DNA of 64,000 nucleotides, from contig CM077153.1 of assembly GCA_039583875.1 (NCBI GenBank), positions 115,378,568 through 115,442,567 of the forward strand, given 5' to 3'. The notes beneath the pieces are model-generated. The model saw only the letters and a list, made by a program, of their open reading frames with translations, had not been told where the DNA came from and did not search any database. Positions 20,965 through 32,144 of the stretch are shown here, piece by piece. How positions within the stretch are numbered: position 1 is the first letter of the stretch; each line of letters opens with the position of its first letter. Source of the DNA: Platanthera guangdongensis (Eukaryota; Streptophyta; Magnoliopsida; Asparagales; Orchidaceae). The position numbers and the translations under genes were made by a program.

Positions 20965-23900
20965 CTATGTAATTTGGCTCGATGCATGTAATTTTGTGAA
21001 TATTTCTTTGAACACCACATTTCTAGTGTACACTCCTTCGTGCTCCTCCAATGTACCATTTTTAACCATTACTTTAGTGCTATTTGCAGAAACTCCTCTT
21101 GACAATGCCACATACAGTTGTCCATGACTAAAAACATCATTTGGTAAATATACTCCAACATTTGAAATTGTTTGGCCCTGTGATTTGTTGATGGTTAGAG
21201 CATAGCTCAATCGTATTGGGAATTGCTTTCGGGTGAGCTCGAAGGGCATCTTAACATCCTCTGCGCTTTTCAAGGGAATTCGTGGTAGAAATACTTTGTG
21301 TCTTTTAAACTCCCCACTCAATACTTCAGCTTCAATAACATTTCTTGAAAAGTTTACACATATAAGCCTTGTTCCGTTGCACAACCCAATTTTTGGATCA
21401 ATATTTCTAAAAAGCATTATCGGTGAACCTTTCTTGAGATTGAGCTCGTGAGGTGGTAGATTTCCCGGATTTATTGAATTTAAGAATTCTGGCAAATATA
21501 AATTATGAGTGTCATCTACTACTGAGTCAAAAGAATAGTAAGTTTTGCATTCTCCCGGAAATATTTCAAGACATTTTTCATTTATTTTGTTGACATCTTC
21601 ATTCAAAGGCGTTATTATGGCTCTGCTTTCCATGTAATTGACATCTGTTGGGGAACCAAGCTCAGGGAATATTGCATCGATCAATATATTTATTGAGCGT
21701 TCATCTACCCAAGGTATGACCATGGAGGTTGGAATCTGAATCATATCATTTAGAACGGCTGGCTCATCACCGTTACCCACGCGCAGTAAGAACTCCGAGA
21801 AATGTGGATCGTCGTGAGCTCTCATATTCATTGTTAAGCTAAGAATGCGAACATTCGTCCATAAATACGATTCAACAATGCTTGCGCTAATAATTTGAGA
21901 TTTTGTTCCATTTACGACGACCGGTGTCAGCTGACGGAAATCACCACCAAAGATCATAACCTTACCGCCGAAGGGCTGATTGACGTCAAGGACATCCTTG
22001 AAAGATCGATCCACAGCTTCAAATGCCTTTTTATGAATCATTGGGGCCTCATCCCAAATAATTGCCCCGGCTTGTTGTATCAATTTACACAAATCAGACT
22101 GCTTATTAAATCTGCAGGTCGACATTATTTCATATCTGATAGGTATTTTGAACTTCGAGTGTGCAGTCCTCCCACCCGGGAGTAGGTTTGCTGCGATCCC
22201 CGATGAAGCTGTGGCTAGTATAATGAACCCTTCCTTTCTGAAAGTTGCCAGCAATGCTCGATAAATGTAAGTTTTTCCCGTACCTCCTGGACCATCCAAG
22301 AAGAACATTGCATTTTGTCGTTTTCGTATAGATGCACTGATGATGTTGAATGCAGACAGCTGTTCTGGATTAAATGAGTTTACTGAATTTAAGTCATCAT
22401 CAGATATTAAGAACGAACGTTCATGTTCTATTAGGCTAGAGAAGAGGTGCAAACCCTCAAAACCTTCACTTATGGCCGGCAAACCAAAATCTTTTATTGT
22501 TTTCTTGTGTTGTTGTAGAATGTCATCTAAATCATGAAGTAACTTATCTTTTTTATAAGTGTTATTTGAAGTGCTGCTTGAAGTGTAATCTTCCGTCATA
22601 CTGTCAAAATTCTCATCCCACAGATCTTGTACAGATGTCGGTTCACAGTATAACAAAATTGTTGCAAAAAGCCTTCTCAACGAAATTGGCATTCTAAAAC
22701 ATCTTGCTTCAGCCAGGCAATCTCGAATGCTATTGTCCTCTTCAAGAAGTCCGTGTTGCTCTGCAGCCTGTTTAAAGGTTGTACATTGAACACCGCCGAT
22801 AAACTTTAGATCCTCAAACGATTTTGGACCCTTAACATGATTAAGTAGCAGTCGTAAGTAAAACCTTTCGTCTTCCATTGGGTTGACTGCATATATTCTA
22901 CCAATAATCTTTTGATTTGATACTCTCGGTATCCACTTGCGCTCGGCAGATAAATATCTGTAATATTTTGGAAGATCTTTATATAAGTATTTCTCACGCT
23001 CTTGGTCGTCACTATACAAACGAAAAAATTCAGTTAGCATCGATTTGGAGTTCCTCTCATTTGCCAAGACACTTGAAATCGTGTCCCCACTACCGAAGTG
23101 AACCTGATGTTGATTTGGTAAATGAATTTGCAATCTCGAAACAGAAGGGTATATCCTCGTCATCTCAAACTTAAATATTTTCCACAATGCCTCTGGTGCA
23201 CAAACCCAACGACCATCAACGTACTTGCTCACCTCATCATAATTAGGGGCAGGGCGAACTTCAAATGACACGCAATCATGTCCCTTGTAGACATACTTGT
23301 ACAAATACTTAATACTCTTAATACTACTACATATCTCCACATTGATGTGACAATCATACCTTAAGAGTAACCACGGGTTGTATGGAACGACCCATCTATT
23401 ATCCACCACAATGCCACGACCAACTGTAATAGTTCTACTATTATCATTCCGACGTCGATAAACAGGATATGAGTCATTCCCTTGAATAGTATACTCTGCA
23501 AAAGACTTAGGATACCCCTTACTGCACACAAAATTCTTCATGCATTGTGCATTCGGTTTAAAGTGACCGCATGGTCCATGTATCATATCTTTTAGAACAA
23601 CATCATATAAAGGGCGATCCGCCTCTTGATTGGGTATCTCAGCGCTAACCAAAGAATCATACTCATCTGGAGTATTTAATTTATCTTCGGCATCAAAAAT
23701 AACCAACATATGTACTTGTGGTAGACCTCTCTTTTGAAACTCAATAATGTGAACGTGCGTAACCACCTTTCCAAGGATACCTTTATTGAAGATCTCATCC
23801 TTTAAGTTTTCATATTTAGCTCGAAAGATTCTCGTAAGTAGATCTGGACGATCATGCGGAAGTTGTCCTGGATAAAGTTCTTTTTTGATTTCACTCCAAT

Positions 23901-24041
23901 TAGGATTGCATGTCATTGTTAAAAATATATCTGGTTTGCCGTAGTGTTGCACGATTGACATTGCATCTTCATACCTCTGATACATATCCCGAGGGCTGCC
24001 AATGAAGGAAGACGGAAGGACGGTTCGTCGCCCAATATTTC
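20965..24041 (-). pseudogene. Helitron Rep/helicase, exon 3
   Basis: Acceptor CTTAG lies at 24042-24046; the exon is open to a stop at 20965. It starts GNIGRRTVLPSSFIGSPRDM. The Helitron-like N domain shows FLTMTCNPNW, a Rep loop QKRGLPQVHML, and KYLYKYVYKGHD holding the Rep tyrosines. The helicase follows: GPGGTGKTYIYRALL (Walker A), IIWDEAPM (Walker B), GGDFRQLTPVV, and a C-terminal NKSQGQTISNVGVYLP … YVALSRG. The usual HxH of the Rep metal site reads QVH, so nicking activity is doubtful. The exon itself is otherwise intact for over 1000 codons. Confidence 0.9.
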
Positions 24042-24152
24042 CTAAGCAAACAGAATTATGAAAGAATTAAGAAAGAATAAATGAAAGACGTTAATCAGCA
24101 ACTGCATATATTAGAACAGTTTGAGAAACACGAATAAGCAAGTAAATATACC

Positions 24153-24335
24153 TGCATCATTTTCACCAGCATTTAAGCAATCTTGTAATCCTTGATAAAG
24201 CTCCGCACGAATTTTATTTTGATTTAGGCTAATCCATCTGAGTTTTTGAGTCTCAATCTTGATGTAATTATCCACAACATATTGTTGAAGCAGTCGTCCT
24301 CCGCGAAGAAGTATTGATGAATTATTCGTGCGTAT
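24153..24335 (-). pseudogene. Helitron Rep/helicase, exon 2
   Basis: Between acceptor ACAG (24339-24336) and donor GT (24152-24151) the minus strand reads RTNNSSILLRGGRLLQQYVV and RAELYQGLQDCLNAGENDAG without stops. This is the conserved block preceding the Rep region in plant Helitron proteins. Introns of about 86 and 111 bases flank it. Exon limits come from splice signals and family homology, not from transcript data. Confidence 0.75.
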
Positions 24336-24421
24336 CTGTATTAGGCCACAAAATATACGAAATTAGGAAATTAAAAATCTATTACACGAAGCTCTTAATC
24401 AACAGTCGTGAAATTTATAAC

Positions 24422-25590
24422 CTGGAGCAAGCATGCGTAATAGTCACAACAACTAACACGTAACCCCTGTTCCGTCTGTAAAGCTAAATCCCAACCAAAA
24501 GTACCGTGCGAGAGCAGGAGTGGGTATTGTAGTGGATCATAAAAACCGGCGTACTCCCTGACTGTAGTCAAATGCCACTTGTAGAATGGACTTTGATGTC
24601 CCTATCGGTAGACTCAACAAAATCTTCAGCTCCCACCAACACTGCAGCTACTTGAGATGCGGTAGGAAGGATATATTGTCGGTCGGTAGACGGTCGTTCA
24701 CGAATAAGTAGTTGACACGACTGTAACTGCTGGTGTTGAGCAATTTGTCTAAATGTTATGACATATGGGTTGTGTGTATCAAGGATATCTTTGATCTCAT
24801 TCAATATTTCCATATCGAGTCCATTATTTTCCGCCAAACGATGTGATGTCTCATGTTCGGTGTCATAGATGAACATTTGTAAAAATCGTGGTCTGTCCCC
24901 AGGAGTAGGAAGAAGAGATCCAATTTTGTGATATATAGCCCCATGTGCTCTGAAAGTGTACAAACCCTGGTTGAAAGCTGGAAGTGTTTCGTCAAGTGTA
25001 ACGCCCATGGATGTGAAAGAGAATACATGATTGTATGCACGTATATTTTGCCTGAAATGATGCCCTCTTGTTGTCTGATCAGTGTAAAGAGCCAACAATT
25101 GTGGGGAGACATGAATGACAGGTAAAATTACTTTGCCAAGTTTACAGCATAAATTTTTGGTTTCTTTGTGGAATAATCGAGCTGCATAGTGAGGGCAAAT
25201 CGTTGGTTGTGGTAGCTGGAAGACGCGGACGTTGTCGGAGGAACGATAATTTCTTGCAATATTACGACGTCCTGTCCGCGAAATGGGCGCAGAACTGTCA
25301 TCCTCAATTTCATTCGGTTGATTTGGAGGTTCTTGATGTGTTGGTTGGACTTCCACGACCGATGGTAAAGTTCTCGTTGAGCGTGATTGCGCTCTCCTTG
25401 CATTCAGTGCACTCCGTTGTTCTGTAGTCAATGACCGTCTCCAATTACTAACACGTACTCGGGTCGACTCTCGAGTTTGCTCAGCGGTTGCCGCCGAAGT
25501 TGAAGGAGGCCCTCTTTTACGTTGAACTGGCCCACCCTGGTTTGGCAATGACGACGACGCCTCAGCATGATTTTGGCTGGCCATCTCCAA
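24422..25590 (-). pseudogene. Helitron Rep/helicase, exon 1 (frameshifted)
   Basis: ATG at 25590 begins a frame of 340 residues: a Gln/Ser/Arg-rich N-terminus, then CPHYAARLFHKETKNLCCKL (the CxxC…CC zinc-finger-like block of Helitron proteins), HFRQNIRAYNHVFSFTSMGV and RLAENNGLDMEILNEIKDIL. It stops at 24568, but the neighbouring frame continues with YDPLQYPLLLSHGTFGWD to a GT donor at 24421-24420. A single frameshift near 24573 therefore disables this copy. Confidence 0.8.
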
Positions 25591-28500
25591 GTGTCTGCGA
25601 TGCGATGTAATGAACTCATAAATTATCTATTTTCTTTCAGACTTGTGTTCGTTTTTTGTGTTTGATGAAGTACCATTTTGTTAAAAGTAAACTAATTTAA
25701 TTCCATACAGGGTACACGGGGCAATGCCCCTACGGCCAAGCGCGACCGTACCAGGCCCGCGAGGGAAATTATTAATCGCTTAAGAATTAGTATTGATATT
25801 GACATTATTTCTAAGAATCATTTATGGTGTGTGCAAAATGAGATCAGGCTGTTAACACATTACTAAGTTCATAGTATAAACTGAACTATCTCAAGCGGTG
25901 TGGGGTTTTCCAAGATTGAGTTAGGCAGGATTTAAACTCCGACACTGCTTTGACTAAAAAACAGTTACTTAAAAAAGCAAGGAGAAACATGTAATTTAGC
26001 ATCTATGTTTTCAGTCGGATTAACACCACATCACTGAAATCAGTGAATAACCTCAACATTTGCAATTAGCACCATCAACAAATGATTAATACTATAGATA
26101 GAACAGATTTCAAAACAATTTCAAGGAACAGAGAGTTAAATCAAAATCCAAACTATAAAAAAACATATTGTTTTGATTAAAAATGTTGGAAAATCTGAAA
26201 CTGATTCAGTTACAGATTTTGGAAAATACAAAAACAATTTTCCTTTGCTAAATGAAAAAAACCTAAGAACATGAAAAAATGAATGTTCTATATTTGAAAT
26301 GAAATCCAAAGAAGAGATCAGAAATCCTCACAGGGATGCAGTTCAACGGTTGCGAAGTAAGGGAACAGGCTCTGTGTCTGCAGGCCTAAAATCATGAAAA
26401 AGATGAGATCAGAAATCAAGAAATCCTAAAATCCTCCTAAAAGCCTAAAATCCTAAAATCCGAAAATCCGAAAATCATCAAATGAGATGATCAAAAAATC
26501 CTGTAATTTTACAATTGTTTGTCCACTGTTTGGGAAACCCATTTCAAACAATTGTAAAATTACATTTCAAACAATTGTAAAATTACATTTCAAACAATTA
26601 TTTGTGCAAGGTCCTCAAACATCCGCTAAAATCAAACATCCGCACAAATAATTGTTTGGGAAACCCATTTCAAGCAAGGTCCTCAAACAATTATTTGTGC
26701 ACAAATTTACTTAGCAATTGTTGGAAACCCATTTCAAATGAGATGCTCACTTGTGTCAAAAATGATCACTTGTGTTAGATGTTAGAGTTATATATACAAA
26801 AATGCAAAAAAACAGGTTTGTCCACTGTTTGGGGAACCCATTTCAAACAACTGTAAAATTACATTTCAAACAATTATTTGTGCAAGGTCCTCAAACATCC
26901 GCTAAAATCAAACATCCGCAAATATGGGAAATAATTTTGATGGTTTTAAAATCAAACAATTATATGTGCAAGGTCTTCAAAAACAGTTACATCATCTTTA
27001 TTACTGTAAGAAAACAGAGCCTGTTACATCATAATTTTGATGGTTTTAATTCCTCCTGTGTGGCCCTTGTATAATATCCCATATTTTGAGATCAGTATCC
27101 ACAAAGCAGAGTTCGTGCACCTATTACTCAACTCACCAAATGGATTTATGCCCAGTAACAGTTCGTGCACCTATTACTCAACTCACCAAATGGATAAAGA
27201 TGTTATAAACTAAACCCACTAAACAAAGCAGAGTAAAACTCCAGTTAGTAGTGGCAGTGCTTTGCAAACTGATGAAAAATCAAAGAGGCAAAAGTACAAA
27301 TAGTTGGTGTGCAAAGGGATGTAAATTTGTACACATGTAGTTGGTGACGAAATGAAGCAAAAGCACATTCTGAGGCTGTAGGCTTCACGAAGATACTGAA
27401 AACTGATGGGAGCAGGCACTGGAATGAGTTCGGACGGAAGCATCAATTGATTTGGCATATAAATCAATTTTGTGGATGTAAATCAATTTGCTGCAATTTA
27501 CAAACACTTGAAATCAACGGTGCAAAATCAAGGTAGAACATCCATTTACAGCGAACTCTTGAAATCAACGGTGCAGTAATTTGCTGTAATTTAGTAATAT
27601 GATTTGCAATCTTTTTGCATGTAAATCAATTTGTTAGGCAACATTTAGGGAGGAGGTTTGGAGTCTTGTTAGGTTTTAGTAATATGAGTTGCTACAAACA
27701 CATCAAATTGTTAGGTTTTAGCGGAGCACTTGGCTTGCCCTGTTTTTGTTTCCCATAATTGCAGCATGCATTCACACTACCAAATGAATGCTGTAAATGA
27801 AAGAATGTTGTCATTTACAGCAAAATCAATTTGCATGCTGCCATTTTTTCATTACTAAATGCTAAAATCAATTCCCATATTTTGAATGTTGTAAATGGAA
27901 GCAAATTGATTTCCATGCCAAATCAATTTTTTGCATTCACATGGCAGAGTGAAAGAATCCTGCAAATATGGGAAATAAAAACAGGGCAAGCCAAGTGCTC
28001 CACTAAAACTCCTACACATACATGACTCATGAACTGGAAGTAACCAACGCCAAATTTCACCTAACAGGAAATCTAAAGCAAGCACATTCACACAAAAAAT
28101 ACAAAGCTAATAATCACATCAATCACGGGAAATCCAAAGTTACCGATAAGAATATTGAGCAACATTTAATAAATTCAGCCTTAGATTTTGAGCTAAATGC
28201 AAAGAGAAGCATGTAATCACACTAATCAAGGGCTTTACCTTAGATTTGGGTTCGATGTTGAGCCACCACCAGAATAGCCTTAGTACCTGCAAGGAGAAAA
28301 AACGGTGAGGAACGACTCCAACAGCTGAAAGGAGAACAAAAATGGCGAGGAAGCACGAAATCCAAGAGATGAAATCAGAGAAGAGTTGGCGGAGCAGGGG
28401 GCTGGAAGGAGAAGAAAAATGTGGAGGAAGAAGGAGTCCGACAAAGTTTCTGGCTGGCTGGCGGCGAAGAGAGATTCTGGCTGGCCGACGACGAATAAGC

Positions 28501-29023
28501 GAAGTGCGTATCGAGCGGAGGAAGAGAGGATCGAGCGGATCGGTCAGATCGAGCGGATCGAGCGGAATAGCCAAGGCGGAGGCGGAGGAATAGGAAGAGC
28601 TCTTACCCTAGATTGGCGTTGGGACGACGTGGATGAGGGATGCAGCAAAGTATCTCCACCTTTGGCTCTTCTTGCGGGAGCTCGACAGGTACTCGCGATG
28701 GATTGGGAGCGGGCGGAAATGGCGAGCGATGAGAAACTGTAAAGCTAAAAGCCCTTACGAAATGGCTGGATCCATGGCTCTCGAATGTAGGAATCCGTGG
28801 TCGGTGATTAGTATAGATCGTGCGGTGGAAATTCTTGATCCGTGGCCTCGGATTTTAAGTGATCTGTGGCCTTTGATTGTTATACATCGAGCGGTGGGTA
28901 TTGTTGGTGGGAAGCAGCGAAAAGGGGGGGCATTTTTGGGTAATTAAAACATGTGCTAAGGGTATTTTGGGCAACCGAAATGTTACACCATGGCTCTTTA
29001 TGCCTTTGCTTATCGTATAAAGA
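25591..29023 (-). other. Helitron 5' non-coding region
   Basis: This 3.4-kb region lies upstream of the gene on the minus strand. It is AT-rich to about 28200 with local duplications: ACAATTGTAAAATTACATTT-type units at 26510-26700 and again near 26820-26930, and a 51-bp tandem pair at 27110-27195. A GC-rich block at 28250-28740 has open frames on both strands and a possible splice donor (GCAG|GTACTAAGG, minus). It may be the promoter and 5' leader, or a captured fragment. I recognise no protein. Confidence 0.5.
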
Positions 29024-29258
29024 TAAAAAGAAGCACAAGAGCATCCCAATCAACGACTATGATTGGCCGACGGGAGATGCCCAAAAATACATGAAATAAA
29101 AGTTCAAAAATAATAAAGTAATATAAGATTTTGTCTCGCGGCGGCGCTCCAGACGCAATCGCGGAGTCCGATCGTCGATCCGTGCACGTCATATATGGAA
29201 AGTTGCCAAATCAGGCCCGAACGGGCTCAAAGCGCGTCCACATCTATGCTCCACATCA
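29024..29258 (-). repeat. Gypsy-2 3' LTR, piece 3
   Basis: It resumes at TAAAAAGAAGCAC and matches 33225-33459, ending CCACATCA. The PPT follows (ATCTCCCCGTC at 29259-29269 on the plus strand). Confidence 0.88.
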
Positions 29259-29287
29259 ATCTCCCCGTCTTGAAAGAATTCATCTCA

Positions 29288-29948
29288 CTATGAATTGGGA
29301 TCAGAATTCTCTCGCTGATCGTCAGGTACAACTCGAAGAGGTCCATCAGAAGTCATCCAAGTGTCGTCGGCGGAAGGGTGTCCTCGCCAATCAATTCCCC
29401 CAGACTGAAAAGTTGTCATCTCCGGTGAATGGAGAAGGCTGTGCTGATGTCGAAGTGTAGGGGTGAATCGCTCAAGCTCTGGTGTAAGTATCCAATTGTC
29501 ATTTGCATCGAGGCGACCCCGCCAATGTACTAAGTAGCGACGACGCGACCCATCTGTGGTGGGAACAATCTGATGGGATTTGAACTCTTTGATGCTCTCA
29601 TCTCTCATCTCTCGAAGGGTGGAGCCCGGTGCGATCGGTGGTGCTTGCGGTGAAACAATAGACGACCAATCCCTAGGTGGGTGGATGTCAGCAATGGGTG
29701 GGCTGTAGTGGGCACCAGACGTGGGGGGTGTATGAGTGGTAAGGCAACGAAAGTGGGGGTAGCTGGGCATCTCCAATGTTCGGGTCCACATACTCCTGAG
29801 GCTCGTAGTACGGCGTCAGATCCTCAACATTAAACACTTGATGAACTCCCATACTTGCCGGGATATCGAGCCTGTAGGCGTTTGTCCCAATACGACTAAT
29901 AATTGAGTAAGGACCCATTCGCCTGACACTTAGCTTTTTGGCAGGCAC
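29288..29948 (-). pseudogene. pol: Gypsy-2 integrase C-terminus and chromodomain-like tail
   Basis: The upper part (29948-29688) reads RRMGPYSIISRIGTNAYRLD and VFNVEDLTPYYEP. The lower part (29791-29288, another frame) reads RYLVHWRGRLDANDNWILTP, TPTLRHQHSLLHSPEM and QSGGIDWRG, then a second, weaker WRG…SADDTWM copy. The C-terminal half of the chromodomain-like region, with its PPT-like end, therefore appears duplicated. The frame break makes it a pseudogene. Confidence 0.8.
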
Positions 29949-29972
29949 CGAGAGGAGCCTCTCAGGACGGAT

Positions 29973-30150
29973 TCACACTATTACTTTCTCGCGTTCATTA
30001 AATATCTGCTCTCGCCTCTGCTTATCTGCATGAGTTTTATTGTTTTCATTGCTCGTTATTATCCGCCAGCGGACCGACTTATGCAACTTATGCAAATGTC
30101 GTGTAAATGACTCAACTGACTCATGCAGGTAATGCAAACGATGCAAAGAC
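29973..30150 (-). pseudogene. pol: Gypsy-2 integrase linker fragment
   Basis: ESFTRHLHKLHKSVRWRIIT and KTHADKQRREQIFNERE match the segment just before the integrase C-terminal domain in gypsy-3 (ESFARHLHVLHESARRQI). Upstream of about 30150 homology to pol stops. Confidence 0.7.
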
Positions 30151-30966
30151 AACACGACAGACACGGTACACTCCTTATAGGAAAATCTAATAATGTCGGA
30201 GATGTCTTTAAAATATGATGGCCTATCAAGACGTTCTTTCGGTGGAATATAAAAATATTCATCTAGTGTGAGACACGTGCTCAGATGATCTTGAGAGACA
30301 ACTATACTCAAATACAAGCTCGTACGAGTCATATGGCTCTCATGGAACGTAACACATCAGAGGGCTCACGAGAAGGTGTGTACGACAAGTCATCGCGGAT
30401 AAGACGACCACCTGGGTGAAAACTGTGCACACCGACTAGAATTCGTGGCTCTAGAATATGGTGAGCGTCCCAGACAAGAAAGAACTCATCGGGTGGTTCA
30501 GCGGGTGACGTGTCCCAAAACTCATCCAGAGTGTGAGGTGTCATAAGGTAGGTCCTCACAATATGAATATGCTCAAGTGGACTCAAGGTAGACCCTACAT
30601 ATGTCATGCTCCACTAAAGGTACCTTCTCTGGGGTAAGGCCAGAGATGATAATGAAAGAGGCGTCATACCTAAGTTGCTCACCCGAGTCTCATCCTCACC
30701 AGGATGTGGCGAATCATCAGGAGGCTCAACATGTGGCTCGTCATAGGGCTTGTCACTAAGGTCAAGGTCCTCCCGACGAGGACCATCGAAAGGGATAGTG
30801 TCCCTGTGCATGGGTGACATAGCCACTACGAGATCAACACCAGGCTTTGAGCTCTCGGTCATAACATGGCTCAGGGTAATGCCAAGGGAAAAGCGACATA
30901 GACCTACGCTCAAGAATGGGTCTGCGGGTGCGGTGTCAAGACATGAGTCTAGGGTATGAGTGTCAA
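30151..30966 (-). other. Unrecognised internal segment of gypsy-2
   Basis: This lies where protease, RT, RNase H and integrase core should be. Two open frames (30329-30607 and 30614-31009) carry repeated HTLD…DT(S/A)PA(E/D)P stretches and acidic/Pro-rich text (PHVEPPDDSPHPGEDETR). They match no domain I know. They could be expanded gag-tail sequence or foreign filler. Confidence 0.5.
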
Positions 30967-32067
30967 TCAACCCGGACATGCCAAAAGTGGAGGTGTGGGT
31001 GAGGGACACAACACTACAGACTCAATAGGTCGCTCAGGCTCACCCTCCGTCGGAGTCACAAGAGATGGGTCAGAAACAAGAGATTGGTCACTCACGAGGC
31101 TAAGCATCTTGCTGGGGTGAGAGCAATCTGTATCAGGTATCACTTCCGTCGTGGGTGACAGGACAATGGTAGGCATCGTGGTGACCTCAGTATGAGAAGG
31201 ACTCGTACTGCGGAGGTCAAGGTGAGGTTCCAACCGACCCGCTCTGGCGAATCTCAAAGACTGTTCATAATGAAGGGCAAGCTGATACGTCTGCTCGAGG
31301 GACTTCGAGCTATGATAAACCACCTTAGTACGGATGTCAGATCGAAGTGCAGATCAAAATCTGCAAGTGGTCATGACTGAGTCCTCTCGGATATCGCTCC
31401 TCACTACTAACTCATCAAAGCAATCCCTGTACTCAGCGACAGACATGGATTCTTGCTGAAGGGAAAATGATTGGTCGAGCAAGCGACTCCGATGTGATGA
31501 AGGCAGATACCTCTGACACAATGTACGCTTCATGTCTACTCAACTAGTGATGCGACGAAGACGGTCTCGCTCGCGGGTCTTCTCAATGCTAGCCCAATAT
31601 GCCCTCTCCTGATCTAAAAGTCTAAGTTTCGCAAACTTAACGCGACGCTCACCGAATAACTCAAAATGATCAAGATAATACTCAATATCCACGAGCAAAT
31701 AACTGAAAGACTCGGGACTCGATGAGCCGTCAAAGGAAGGGGAAACTGTACGAAACTGACTCTCAAGATCTCTCTCAAAGTGATCGTCCTCATAACAGAC
31801 ATCCCTACGGTAATCGGGTCGAGTTGAAGGGTCAACACGATCCGATCGCGTGCAAGGATATGAACGACGACAATCATCATAATGATCGTCTCTGACATAG
31901 TGAGGTTGCGTCAGTGGGTCGAAACGATCTCGGGAAGTGGAGTGCCGCAGACAATAATAATCATCATGATAACATGAGGATTTCTCTGAAGTCGCTCTAT
32001 GAGATTGGGTATGAGCAGACTCAGAATCTCCAAAAAGAGGAGAGGAACGACGACGATAATTAGTCAT
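30967..32067 (-). pseudogene. gag: Gypsy-2 gag
   Basis: The start is taken at MTNYRRRSSP (32067). The gag domain reads SFDGSSSPESFSYLLVDIEY, LFGERRVKFAKLRLLDQERA and YWASIEK, parallel to gypsy-3 gag. Stops break it near 31540; the C-terminal part (31323-30967) has YQLALHYEQSLRFARAGR. No zinc knuckle was found. Confidence 0.75.
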
Positions 32068-32127
32068 GGATGAACCTAAAGACTCTATATGACCTACCAC
32101 TACAAAACATGCAAGTGGTCTAACCTT

Positions 32128-32141
32128 GACCTCTGATACCA
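32128..32141 (-). other. Primer binding site of gypsy-2
   Basis: On the minus strand, after LTR end CATCA, TTTTGGTATCAGAG matches the Met-tRNA type PBS. Confidence 0.85.
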
Positions 32142-32144
32142 AAA

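Larger units (their letters stand above)
20361..29023 (-). mobile_element. Autonomous-type Helitron, 8.7 kb
   Basis: It sits between A and T of TATAA|TAAAAAG in the gypsy-2 LTR, with no duplication, as Helitrons do. The minus-strand 5' end is TCTTTATACGATAAG (29023 downward). The 3' end is CTTG at 20361, preceded 11 bases earlier by an 8-bp GC hairpin. It encodes Rep and PIF1-type helicase in one intron-containing gene. CTTG is off the CTRR consensus. The continuous LTR on both sides fixes both ends. Confidence 0.9.

Noticed and set aside
28140..28742. Candidate host gene fragment captured by the Helitron
   Set aside because: Frames are open on both strands, rich in Arg/Glu or Leu/Pro, with no recognisable domain; left as non-coding 5' region.
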